This document shows, piece after piece, positions 56,855 through 64,000 of a DNA stretch of 64,000 bases (positions within the stretch are counted from its first letter, which is position 1; each line of letters starts with the position of its first letter). A model generated the notes under the pieces. The model saw nothing but the letters and a program-made list of their open reading frames with translations, searched no databases and was not told the DNA's origin. Both the position numbers and the translations under genes were made by a program. Source of the DNA: Comamonas phosphati (GTDB lineage Bacteria > Pseudomonadota > Gammaproteobacteria > Burkholderiales > Burkholderiaceae_C); assembly GCF_014637085.1 (NCBI RefSeq), contig NZ_BMEU01000005.1, forward strand, positions 1-64,000, written 5' to 3'.

Positions 56855-58108
56855 ATGACGCAGACCGCGCTCTACAACCTGGCCCCGGTGCTGGAGCTGA
56901 TGTTCCTGGGCCTGCTGCTGGCTCTGGGGCCGCTGGCCTGGGTTGGGTGGCGCAACCATGGCCGCGGATCCCATGCCAAGCTGCAAGCCCTGTGCGTGCT
57001 CACGCTGTTTCTCACATTCGACCTGGTCCTGTTCGGCGCCTTCACACGGCTGACGGATTCCGGCCTCGGTTGCCCCGACTGGCCCGGCTGCTACGGCAGC
57101 TCCAGCCCCATCGGCGCGCAGTTGCAGATTTCCGAAGCCCAGGCCGCGATGCCCACGGGGCCGGTGACACATGGCAAGGCCTGGGTGGAGATGGTTCACC
57201 GCTATCTGGCCACGACGGTCGGCGTGCTCATCATTGCAATCACGGTGCTGTCCTGGCTGGCGGCCAAACGGGCGCGGCGCCAAGGCCGCCCACTCCCGGC
57301 CGGCTCCCTCAGCCCCTGGTGGCCGACCGCCGCCTTGGTCTGGGTCTGCGTACAAGGCGCCTTTGGCGCGCTCACGGTCACCATGAAGCTGTTCCCGGCC
57401 ATCGTGACGCTGCACCTGCTCGGCGGCACGGGCCTGCTGGCCCTGCTGTGCATTCCCGCTTCGGCACTGAGCCTGCAGGCTGCCGGCCGGGCCCGGGCGG
57501 CGATTTCCAGCAAGCTGCGCCGGGCGCTGTGGCTTGCGCTGATCCTGCTGGTGGCCCAGGTGTCGCTGGGCGGCTGGGTCAGCACCAATTACGCCGTGCT
57601 GGCCTGTACCACCTTCCCGACCTGCCAGGGCAGTTGGTGGCCGGCTATGGACTTTGCCCAGGCGCTGCAGATCTGGCGCCCGCTGGGCCTGCTGTCCGAC
57701 GGCAACCCCATCAGCTTCGAGGCGCTGACAGCCATCCATTATCTGCACCGCATGGCCGCCTATGTGGTGATCGTGGTGCTGGCCAGCCTGTGGGCGGTGC
57801 TGCGCCATGCGCCGGCGCTGGCCGCACAGCGCCGCCTGCTGGGCGGATTCCTGGTCTTGCAGGTGCTGACCGGCCTGTCCAACGTGGTACTGGACTGGCC
57901 CCTGGTGGCCGCCGTGCTGCACACGGGCGGCGCCGCCGCCCTGGTGACCATTGTGGTCTGGTGCCTGGCCGTCACGCAGTCCAAGGCCGAAGCCGCCATA
58001 GAAGAAACCAGGGCTGGCGCAAACAAGGATGCGTTGACAGCGCTTCCCGAAGGTAAACGTCTTGCCCAGGCCGAGCTGGCGCAAGCCGTGGAGTGTTTAC
58101 ATGAGTAG
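56855..58108 (+). CDS. ctaA: Heme A synthase (CtaA/COX15)
   Basis: A 417-residue integral membrane protein with eight helices that oxidises the C8 methyl of heme O to heme A for cytochrome aa3 oxidases. Conserved stretches: [20 protein letters not shown] with two Cys, [49 protein letters not shown], and [12 protein letters not shown] plus [12 protein letters not shown]. The His in VHRYL, TLHLL, YLHRM and VLHTG coordinate heme. Start ATG 56855 with GCGGAG upstream. It overlaps ctaB by eight bases. cox structural genes are not in the window. Confidence 0.93.
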   Translation: MTQTALYNLAPVLELMFLGLLLALGPLAWVGWRNHGRGSHAKLQALCVLTLFLTFDLVLFGAFTRLTDSGLGCPDWPGCYGSSSPIGAQLQISEAQAAMPTGPVTHGKAWVEMVHRYLATTVGVLIIAITVLSWLAAKRARRQGRPLPAGSLSPWWPTAALVWVCVQGAFGALTVTMKLFPAIVTLHLLGGTGLLALLCIPASALSLQAAGRARAAISSKLRRALWLALILLVAQVSLGGWVSTNYAVLACTTFPTCQGSWWPAMDFAQALQIWRPLGLLSDGNPISFEALTAIHYLHRMAAYVVIVVLASLWAVLRHAPALAAQRRLLGGFLVLQVLTGLSNVVLDWPLVAAVLHTGGAAALVTIVVWCLAVTQSKAEAAIEETRAGANKDALTALPEGKRLAQAELAQAVECLHE

Positions 58109-59009
58109 TAGCGACGTTTTTTCCGATGGCCATGCTTCGCGCTGGAGCCAGTTCTATGCACTGACCAAGCCGCGCGTGGTGCAGCTGATCGTGTTCTGCG
58201 CCCTGATCGGCATGGTGCTGTCCGTTCCCGGCTGGCCCAGCGGCACCCAGTGGCTGCACATGGCCCAGGCCTGCCTGGGCATCTGGCTGGTGGCCGCCGC
58301 GGCCGCGGCCTTCAACTGCCTGGTGGAGCGCCATATCGACGCCCGCATGAAACGCACGGCCTGGCGCCCCACGGCGCGCGGCGAGCTGTCCAGCCAGCAG
58401 GCCCTGGCCTTTTCGGCCATTCTGTGCACGGCAGGCGCCGCCGTGCTGCTGGCCTGCACCAATGCGCTGACCATGTGGCTGACGCTGGCCACTTTCGTGG
58501 GCTATGCGGTGATCTACACCGTGGTGCTCAAGCCCGCCACACCGCAGAACATCGTGATCGGCGGCGCATCGGGCGCCATGCCGCCCGTGCTGGGCTGGGC
58601 CGCAATGACCGGCGACGTCGGTCCCGAAGCGCTGATCCTGTTCCTCATCATCTTCCTGTGGACCCCGCCGCACTTCTGGGCCCTGGCCCTGTATCGCGTG
58701 GACGACTACCGCAAGTCCGGCCTGCCCATGCTGCCCGTGACCCATGGCAGCGAATACACGCGGCTGCAGATTCTGCTGTACACGCTGGTGCTGTTCGCGG
58801 CCTGTCTGCTGCCCTTCATGTACGGCATGAGCTCCTGGCTGTATCTGGCAGCGGCCGTGGTGCTGGGCGCAGGCTTTTGCGGCTACGCGATCGCGCTGTG
58901 GCGCAATTATTCGGACGAGCTCTCGCGCCGCACCTTCCGCTTTTCGCTGATCCACCTGAGCCTGCTGTTTGCCGCCCTGCTGGTGGACCACTACATCTGG
59001 CTGGGCTGA
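58101..59009 (+). CDS. ctaB: Protoheme IX farnesyltransferase (heme O synthase, CtaB)
   Basis: A 302-residue UbiA-family prenyltransferase with about nine helices that adds farnesyl to heme B. Motifs: [40 protein letters not shown] (the first Asp-containing loop), [60 protein letters not shown] (second loop). Start ATG 58101 overlaps the end of ctaA, so the two are translationally coupled and work in sequence: CtaB makes heme O, CtaA makes heme A. Confidence 0.95.
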   Translation: MSSSDVFSDGHASRWSQFYALTKPRVVQLIVFCALIGMVLSVPGWPSGTQWLHMAQACLGIWLVAAAAAAFNCLVERHIDARMKRTAWRPTARGELSSQQALAFSAILCTAGAAVLLACTNALTMWLTLATFVGYAVIYTVVLKPATPQNIVIGGASGAMPPVLGWAAMTGDVGPEALILFLIIFLWTPPHFWALALYRVDDYRKSGLPMLPVTHGSEYTRLQILLYTLVLFAACLLPFMYGMSSWLYLAAAVVLGAGFCGYAIALWRNYSDELSRRTFRFSLIHLSLLFAALLVDHYIWLG

Positions 59010-59013
59010 CAGC

Positions 59014-59200
59014 TCAGCTTTCGATAACGCGGCAATCCCCGCCAGCATCCTGCCGCCGCCAGCCGGGCAGCAGCGCACGCACCTGGGCACGGCCAAAGCG
59101 TTCGTCGATCAGGAACAACCACACTCCCTGTCTTCCTCGATGCGTATCACGCGCCCGACGGCCTGCAACAGTTCGCCCAGCCCCGGGTACAGATAGGCCT
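59014..59200 (-). pseudogene. 3' remnant of a DinG-type ATP-dependent helicase gene, frameshifted
   Basis: On the minus strand one frame reads LYPGLGELLQAVGRVIRIEE, then stops; a shift of one base continues with LFLIDERFGRAQVRALLPGW and ends about 15 residues later. Together they resemble the C-terminal end of XPD/DinG-like helicases (motif VI QAxGRVIR..DRG, then LIDxRF). Only about 60 codons remain and the upstream part is gone, replaced by the efflux operon. It looks like a deletion remnant at the edge of a rearrangement. Confidence 0.75.
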
Positions 59201-59239
59201 AGCAAGCCGCTTTGACCGGCTCCCGCAAAGGCTGCTCCT

Positions 59240-60679
59240 CTAGGACACCTGGGCTTTCTGCAGTGCGGCCGGCTTCTGCCAGCCCCCGCCCAGGGCCTGG
59301 TACAGCGTCACGGCGTTCTGTAGCTGGGCCTCGCGCAGCTTGATGACGTCCTGTTGCACGGCGTATAGGTTGCGCTGGGCATCGAGCTCTTCGAGGTAAC
59401 TGGCATAGCCGGCCTCGTAGCGGTCCTTGGCAAAGCCCAGCGTGCGCTCCAGCACGGCTTCGCGCTGGCTCGCATGTTCCCACTGGGCCTGCAGGCGCTG
59501 GGCCGATAACAGCGCGCCCTCCACATCGGCAAAGGCCTTGATCACCGCGCCGCGATAGGCATAGGCGGCCTGGTCGCGCTGGGCCGAGGCCGCGTCGAAC
59601 TGGCCCTGCAGCCGTCCGCCGCTGAACAGCGGCGCCAGAATGCTGCCGCCCACGGACCAGACCGTGGCCGGGTGGTAGTCCAGCGCATTGATGAGCAGGC
59701 TGCCCACGCTGGCGCTCAAGGTGACCTGGGGCAGAAAGGCCGCGCGCTGGGCGGCGAGGTTGCTGTCGCTGGCCGCCAGCTGCAGCTGGGCGCGGGCAAT
59801 GTCGGGCCGGCGCTCCAGCAGGGCCGAGGGCATGCCGGCGGATGGAACGGCCGGCAGCGCCACGGCATCGAAACCGCCCTGGCCCAGGGTGTCACGCATC
59901 AGCGCCTGGGCCGCTTCGTCGCCCGTGCCGCCGGCCAGCTGCAGCAGGCTCAGGCTTTGGCGTTCCAGCGCCAGCGACAGCTGCTCCACGGCCTGCTGCA
60001 CGCTCTGCAGCTCGGCCAGGGCCTGGCTTTGCTGCAGTTGGGAGATGTAGCCCACGCGCACCTGGTCGTCGGCCAGGCGCACGGCATCCTCACGCGAGCG
60101 CACGGTGCTTTGCGCCGCCGTCAGCTGGGCCTGCAGCGAGCGCAGCGTGATATAGGCCTGGGCCGTGGTGGCGGCCACTGCGAGGCTCACCGCATCGCGG
60201 TCGGCCTGCGTGGCCTGCAGGCGCAGGTCGGCCGCGTTGCGCAGCTGGCCCAGGCGGTTCCACAGATCGATCTCCCAGCTGGCCTGCAGCCCGGGCTGGA
60301 TGGAGCGCGTATGCGTGAGGCCGCGTGCGCCCAGGCTGCGCCCCGCGGACAGCGGTGCCGTGGCCGAGGCCTGGGGCAAGGTGGCCGAGCCTGCCAGCTC
60401 CAGATTGGCCCGCGCTTCGTCCACGCGCGACATGGCGGCCAGCACATCGTTGTTGCGCTCGGCGGCCAGGCCCACCCAGCGGTCGAGCAGCGGATCGCCG
60501 AAGGCCTGCCACCAGGCGGCCTGCACAGCCTGCTGCCCCTGGCCGGCCGGCCAGGCGGACGGTATGGCGGGCGCAGCCTTGCCCGGGGCCTCGGTGATGG
60601 CGGGCACGCTGCAGGCGCTCAGCACACCGCAGGCCGCCAGGCTGGCAGCCAGGGCCTTGAGAGTCGTCGCGCGGCTCAT
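59240..60679 (-). CDS. Outer-membrane efflux lipoprotein (NodT family)
   Basis: A 479-residue outer-membrane factor with a lipoprotein signal (LKALAASLAACGVLSACSVP, lipobox LSAC, Cys23). Two OEP repeats follow, with WWQAFGDPLLDRWVGLAAER, WEIDLWNRLGQLRNAADLRL, TAQAYITLRSLQAQLTAAQS, LLERRPDIARAQLQLAASDS and RYEAGYASYLEELDAQRNLY. It works with the EmrA-type fusion protein and EmrB-type transporter upstream, giving a path through both membranes. Its ATG overlaps the stop of the fusion-protein gene (ATGA). Last gene of the operon. Confidence 0.93.
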   Translation of the reverse strand: MSRATTLKALAASLAACGVLSACSVPAITEAPGKAAPAIPSAWPAGQGQQAVQAAWWQAFGDPLLDRWVGLAAERNNDVLAAMSRVDEARANLELAGSATLPQASATAPLSAGRSLGARGLTHTRSIQPGLQASWEIDLWNRLGQLRNAADLRLQATQADRDAVSLAVAATTAQAYITLRSLQAQLTAAQSTVRSREDAVRLADDQVRVGYISQLQQSQALAELQSVQQAVEQLSLALERQSLSLLQLAGGTGDEAAQALMRDTLGQGGFDAVALPAVPSAGMPSALLERRPDIARAQLQLAASDSNLAAQRAAFLPQVTLSASVGSLLINALDYHPATVWSVGGSILAPLFSGGRLQGQFDAASAQRDQAAYAYRGAVIKAFADVEGALLSAQRLQAQWEHASQREAVLERTLGFAKDRYEAGYASYLEELDAQRNLYAVQQDVIKLREAQLQNAVTLYQALGGGWQKPAALQKAQVS

Positions 60680-61851
60680 GGCTTGGCCTTTTCCTGGTTT
60701 CGAGTATTTTCGGCCTCAACCTCTTGCTGACCCTGCGTAGCCTGCTCCTTTTTTTGCGCGGTATCGAGGCGCACGACCACCGACATGCCGGGGCGCAGGC
60801 GCGCCGCCAGCGGCTGGCCTTCGTCAACGGAAATCTTCACGGGCAGGCGCTGCACGACCTTGGTGAAGTTGCCCGTGGCGTTGTCTGGCTTGAGCACGCT
60901 GAACTCCGAGCCCGTGGCCGGCGCAATCTCCAGCACATGGCCCTGGAGGCGCGCGCCGCCCAGCGCATCCACGCTGAAGCTCACGGCCTGGCCCAGCTCC
61001 ACATGGGCGGTCTGGGTTTCCTTGAAGTTGGCCATCACCCAGAACGGCGGCGGCACCACGTACATGAGCTGGGTGCCGGCGGCCACGTACTGTCCCTTGC
61101 GCACCGAGACCTCGCTGACCTGGCCGCTGCTGGGCGCGTGGATCACGGTGTTGTCCAGATTGATCTGGGCCTGGCGCAGCTGGGCTTCGGCCATCTGCAC
61201 CTGGGCCTTGAGCGAGTCGCGGCCCACGGTGGTGGCCTTGATCTTCTCCTGGTTGATCTCGATGTCGGCCTGGGCCTTGGCCACGTTGGTGCTGGCCAGG
61301 CGCGCGGTGGCGCGCACCTTGTCGCGCTCGTTGAGCGAGACCGAGCCGCGCTCGGCCAGCTCCTGCACGCGCCTGAGTTCGGCCTGGGAGCGCTCGGCCT
61401 CGGCCTGCACGGCCGCCAGGCCCGCGCGGCTGGCCGACAGCGTGGCGCGGTTCTGGGCCTGGGTCTGGTCGGAATTGGCCAGTTGGGCCCGGGCATTGGC
61501 CAGTTGGGCCTCGGCCTGGGCCAGCAGGGCCTCGTACGTGCGGCGGTCGATGCGCACCAGCGGCTGGCCGGCCTGGACCTGCTCGTAGTCCTTGACCAGC
61601 ACCTCGGTCACATAGCCGTTGACCTGGGGCGCGAGCACGGTGACGGCGCCGCGCACATAGGCGTTGTCCGTGGAGACCACCGAGCTGTTGAACGGCCACT
61701 GGTTCCAGGCGCGCAGCACCAGCAGCATGCCGGCCAGCGCCACCACGGCCATCATCAGCACACTGCGCCGCGAGGGCTTGATCTTCTTGGGCGTCTGCGG
61801 CAAGGCGGCTGCGGCGGGCGCCGGCGTTTGCGAGGCTTGGTTTTCACTCAT
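60676..61851 (-). CDS. EmrA/HlyD-type membrane fusion protein
   Basis: A 391-residue periplasmic adaptor. One N-terminal membrane helix (RSVLMMAVVALAGMLLVLRA) precedes a lipoyl-like half (VSTDNAYVRGAVTVLAPQVN, GYVTEVLVKDYEQVQAGQPL), a long coiled-coil hairpin (AQAEAQLANARAQLANSDQT to AEAQLRQAQINLDNT), the second lipoyl half (TVIHAPSSGQVSEVSVRKGQ) and a beta-barrel region (VPPPFWVMANFKETQTAHVE). The C-terminal Gln/Glu tail is low-complexity. It links the EmrB-type pump to the outer-membrane factor. Confidence 0.93.
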   Translation of the reverse strand: MSENQASQTPAPAAAALPQTPKKIKPSRRSVLMMAVVALAGMLLVLRAWNQWPFNSSVVSTDNAYVRGAVTVLAPQVNGYVTEVLVKDYEQVQAGQPLVRIDRRTYEALLAQAEAQLANARAQLANSDQTQAQNRATLSASRAGLAAVQAEAERSQAELRRVQELAERGSVSLNERDKVRATARLASTNVAKAQADIEINQEKIKATTVGRDSLKAQVQMAEAQLRQAQINLDNTVIHAPSSGQVSEVSVRKGQYVAAGTQLMYVVPPPFWVMANFKETQTAHVELGQAVSFSVDALGGARLQGHVLEIAPATGSEFSVLKPDNATGNFTKVVQRLPVKISVDEGQPLAARLRPGMSVVVRLDTAQKKEQATQGQQEVEAENTRNQEKAKP

Positions 61852-61868
61852 AAAAACGGGACCTTGGG

Positions 61869-63734
61869 TTATGTCTTGATTCGGTGCGCAGGCTGTTCCT
61901 GCTCGCTGTCACGCAGCGGGTCGGCGCTGTCCAGGGCTTGCTGCTCGTCCTCTTCGATGGCCTGGCTGGCCTGCTCTTCCTCCGACGATGGCGCACCGTC
62001 GGTGGCCGCGGCGGCCGTGCCCCGGTTGCCGCTCTGGCGCGTCATCAGGCGCACCAGCGCAGCGGCCCGGCGCACGCGCACCGAAGCCGCAAGGCTCCAC
62101 AGCAGATACAGCAGCGCAATCGCGGCCGTGAGCGCAAAGACGTCGTTGTAGGCCCGCACATTGGCTTCGCGCCGCACGATCTGCGACAGCTGCAGCGTGC
62201 CCTGGTCGGCACGCAGGGCCGGATCCACCGTGACGCGGCCGTAGACCTGGCCCTGGATGCGCAGGCGCTCGGCCACCACGGGGTCGGTCGGATCGATCTG
62301 CGACACCAGCGCGGTCGAGTACACCTGCTCGCGATGGGTCTGGTAGGTGCTCAGCAGGGCCGATCCCAGCAGCCCGCCCATGGACTGGGTCATGGAGATG
62401 GTGATGATGCAGGTCAGCATGTAGTTGGGACCGAACTTGAGCCCCTGGATGACGCCCGTGAGCATCAGCGGCCCCATGAAGATGCCGGCACCCACGGCCA
62501 TCAGGAACTGGCTGTCGTAGAAGTCCGCGGGCCGGTCCAAGCTGGTGCGATGGTGGTCCAGGAAGGCGGCCACGGCAAACAGCGCGATGGACGCGAGGAT
62601 CTGCTTGCCCATGTTGGGCACGCCGAAAGTCCAGGCCGACAGGGCGATGCCCGCCACCGTACCCAGCAGGATGACGCCGAACAGCGGCTGCATCTGGTCC
62701 GGTGTCATGCCCAGCGTGCGCATCAGGCCCACCATGCCGTAGGTCTGCTCGGTGGTCAGAAAGCGCAGCAGCATGGCGCCGAGCACGAAGCGTATGGTCG
62801 GCCCCTGCACGAACCAGCGGGTCTGCAGCATGGGGTTCCTGCGGTGGTGCTCTATGTACAGGGCCGTGAACAGCAGCACGATGGAGCCCACCAGCAGCCA
62901 GGCCAGCCAGGGCGTGTCCAGCCACCAGTGGGTATAGCCCTGGACCAGCACGGCGATCAGCATCCCAAGGCCCGGCACCATGAGGAAGAAGGTCGCGAAG
63001 TCCAGCTTCTCGAAGGTCTTGATGTACAGGCCCGGGGGCAGCTTGAGCACGACCACGCCCGCAAACGAAATCAGCGCCAGGCCGGCCTCGAAGATATAGA
63101 GGTTGTGCCACTCGCTGTTGTAGAGCAGGCCCGGCGACAGCATCCAGGCCAGCGGCGTGGCGATCTGCGACAGGCCCACGCCTATCACCAGCATCTTCAT
63201 CACGTACTGGCGCGGCGCGGACTGCAGCAGGTAGAGCGTGCCCAGCGACGAGCAGGCCGAGGCCGTCAGCCCGCTGGCGGCGCGCAGCAGCAGCAGGCTG
63301 TCGTAGCTGCCCAGCAGCAGGTGCAGCACGCAGAGCAAGGCATAGGCGCCCAGCCCGATTTCGGCGAACAGGCGCATACCGAACTGCTGCCGGAACTTGT
63401 AGACTAGCAGATTGGCCGTCATGTTGAGCATGACGTAGCTGCCGGTCAGCCAGCCGGCCTCGGCCGGCGTCAGCCCCATCTGGCCCTGGATCGTGGGCAG
63501 ATTGGCCGTGAACAGCGCGTTGCCCAGGCCGCCCGTGATGGCCACCAGCACGGCGATGAAGCCATAAGCCAGGCGCACCAAGGGCTCGTGCACCGGCATG
63601 GAGGGCGAGCCCGGCAGGCTGGGTTTTTCGTGCTCTTCCCAGTCGGGCGGACGGCGCAGATAGACCAGTCCCGGCGGAGACGCAGGCATGGCTGGCTGGG
63701 ACGAGGACGGCGGATTGGTTGGGGCCTGGCTCAT
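61869..63734 (-). CDS. EmrB/QacA-type DHA2 drug efflux transporter
   Basis: A 621-residue 14-helix MFS pump. The first helix region is LAYGFIAVLVAITGGLGNAL, followed by QGQMGLTPAEAGWLTGSYVM, the DHA2 tetrapeptide-rich helices around LGTLYLLQSAPRQYVMKMLV, and later LRFLTTEQTYGMVGLMRTLG and YMLTCIITISMTQSMGGLLG. The N-terminal 45 residues (Pro-rich, cytoplasmic) and the C-terminal 50 (Ala/Glu-rich, SEEEQASQAIEEDEQQALDS) extend the family core. Typical substrates are hydrophobic drugs and uncouplers. It starts three bases after the TetR-family gene, so regulator and pump are one transcript. Confidence 0.92.
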   Translation of the reverse strand: MSQAPTNPPSSSQPAMPASPPGLVYLRRPPDWEEHEKPSLPGSPSMPVHEPLVRLAYGFIAVLVAITGGLGNALFTANLPTIQGQMGLTPAEAGWLTGSYVMLNMTANLLVYKFRQQFGMRLFAEIGLGAYALLCVLHLLLGSYDSLLLLRAASGLTASACSSLGTLYLLQSAPRQYVMKMLVIGVGLSQIATPLAWMLSPGLLYNSEWHNLYIFEAGLALISFAGVVVLKLPPGLYIKTFEKLDFATFFLMVPGLGMLIAVLVQGYTHWWLDTPWLAWLLVGSIVLLFTALYIEHHRRNPMLQTRWFVQGPTIRFVLGAMLLRFLTTEQTYGMVGLMRTLGMTPDQMQPLFGVILLGTVAGIALSAWTFGVPNMGKQILASIALFAVAAFLDHHRTSLDRPADFYDSQFLMAVGAGIFMGPLMLTGVIQGLKFGPNYMLTCIITISMTQSMGGLLGSALLSTYQTHREQVYSTALVSQIDPTDPVVAERLRIQGQVYGRVTVDPALRADQGTLQLSQIVRREANVRAYNDVFALTAAIALLYLLWSLAASVRVRRAAALVRLMTRQSGNRGTAAAATDGAPSSEEEQASQAIEEDEQQALDSADPLRDSEQEQPAHRIKT

Positions 63735-63737
63735 GGT

Positions 63738-64000
63738 TTAGTCCGTCAGCCCGTGCAGGATGATCTGCAGCGCGCGGCGCGCGAGCTTCTTGCGCTGCTG
63801 CGCCGTCTCGCCGCGCAGCGAGCCGCCCAGCATGCCGAACACCAGCGACAGGTCCTGAAAGCTCAGCACCTGCTTGCACAGCCCGGCGTCCACCGCACGC
63901 TTCATGGGCTCCTGGAAGGCCTCCCACAGCTGCATGCGGGCCTGGGCAATCACCTCGTCGCCGCGCTCCACGGCGCGCCAATAGTCCACCAGCGGCGCCG
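63738..64000 (-). CDS. TetR-family regulator of the efflux operon, C-terminal part
   Basis: 87 codons of a gene whose start lies beyond the right edge. The visible part begins PLVDYWRAVERGDEVIAQAR and continues QLWEAFQEPMKRAVDAGLCK and LSFQDLSLVFGMLGGSLRGE, all helical, ending RRALQIILHGLTD. This fits the ligand-binding C-terminal helices of TetR/AcrR proteins, which repress adjacent pumps. The HTH that would prove it is not in the window. Position directly ahead of the emrB-like gene supports the call. Confidence 0.7.
   Translation of the reverse strand, partial: APLVDYWRAVERGDEVIAQARMQLWEAFQEPMKRAVDAGLCKQVLSFQDLSLVFGMLGGSLRGETAQQRKKLARRALQIILHGLTD

Overview
The window looks like the chromosome of a betaproteobacterium of the family Comamonadaceae, most like Comamonas or a close relative. 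The host genes are GC-rich with strong third-position G/C. Gene content and order fit that family: aceE-aceF-lpdA with a lipoylated E3, ctaA-ctaB, a pcm-like gene followed by rhodanese and TolC genes, and a ZnuD-type receptor. A GCTGCTAGC palindrome of the kind common in these genomes is also present. This assignment rests on pattern recognition, not on a search.

Layout. 1-3068: right-hand end of a filamentous-phage (inovirus) prophage, with small membrane proteins, an ssDNA-binding protein and a replication initiator on the minus strand. A divergent small gene sits on the plus strand, three operator palindromes lie between the two units, and a dif-like XerC/D site is at the phage/host edge. 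3141-15490: host metabolism and stress genes (two glyoxalase-family proteins, a GMC oxidoreductase operon with a Tat-exported partner, OmpA-like protein, ChaC, SodC lipoprotein, MobA-like transferase, PdxH), a tyrosine-recombinase-fold protein that has lost most catalytic residues, a ZnuD-like zinc receptor with a DUF2946 partner, and msrA.

15405-19567: an AT-rich integrative element of about 4.16 kb inserted inside msrA, at the codons for the catalytic GGGCFWCT motif. It brings a replacement msrA 5' end with its own ribosome binding site and leaves the original 5' end stranded at 19568-19606. It encodes a tyrosine integrase, a tail-anchored small protein, a ribbon-helix-helix protein and a RepL-like initiator. 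Nearly half its length is non-coding DNA packed with perfect hairpins, including a four-armed structure at 17956-18071 and a run of four hairpins at 19340-19476. I consider this the strongest candidate for an undescribed system.

19821-35783: pcm-like, rhodanese, TolC, waaA, phosphomannomutase, prpE, isochorismatase-like hydrolase, NlpC/P60, YeaQ-like, EVE, MFS, chrA and DUF2322 genes, then a hipBA toxin-antitoxin module whose operator palindrome occurs on both sides of the module. 36043-49104: pyruvate dehydrogenase operon (aceE-aceF-lpdA, minus strand) divergent from a PAS histidine kinase/FixJ-type regulator pair, with tandem palindromes between them; then folD and prlC.

49219-56298: a DUF4124-glutaredoxin protein, YigZ, a NarL-type two-component pair, three secreted proteins of unknown function, a small lipoprotein, and a cluster of three tiny genes behind a perfect LexA box, followed by tRNA-Gly(CCC). 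56855-64000: ctaA-ctaB (heme A synthesis), a frameshifted remnant of a DinG-type helicase, and a TetR-EmrB-EmrA-OMF tripartite efflux operon running off the right edge.
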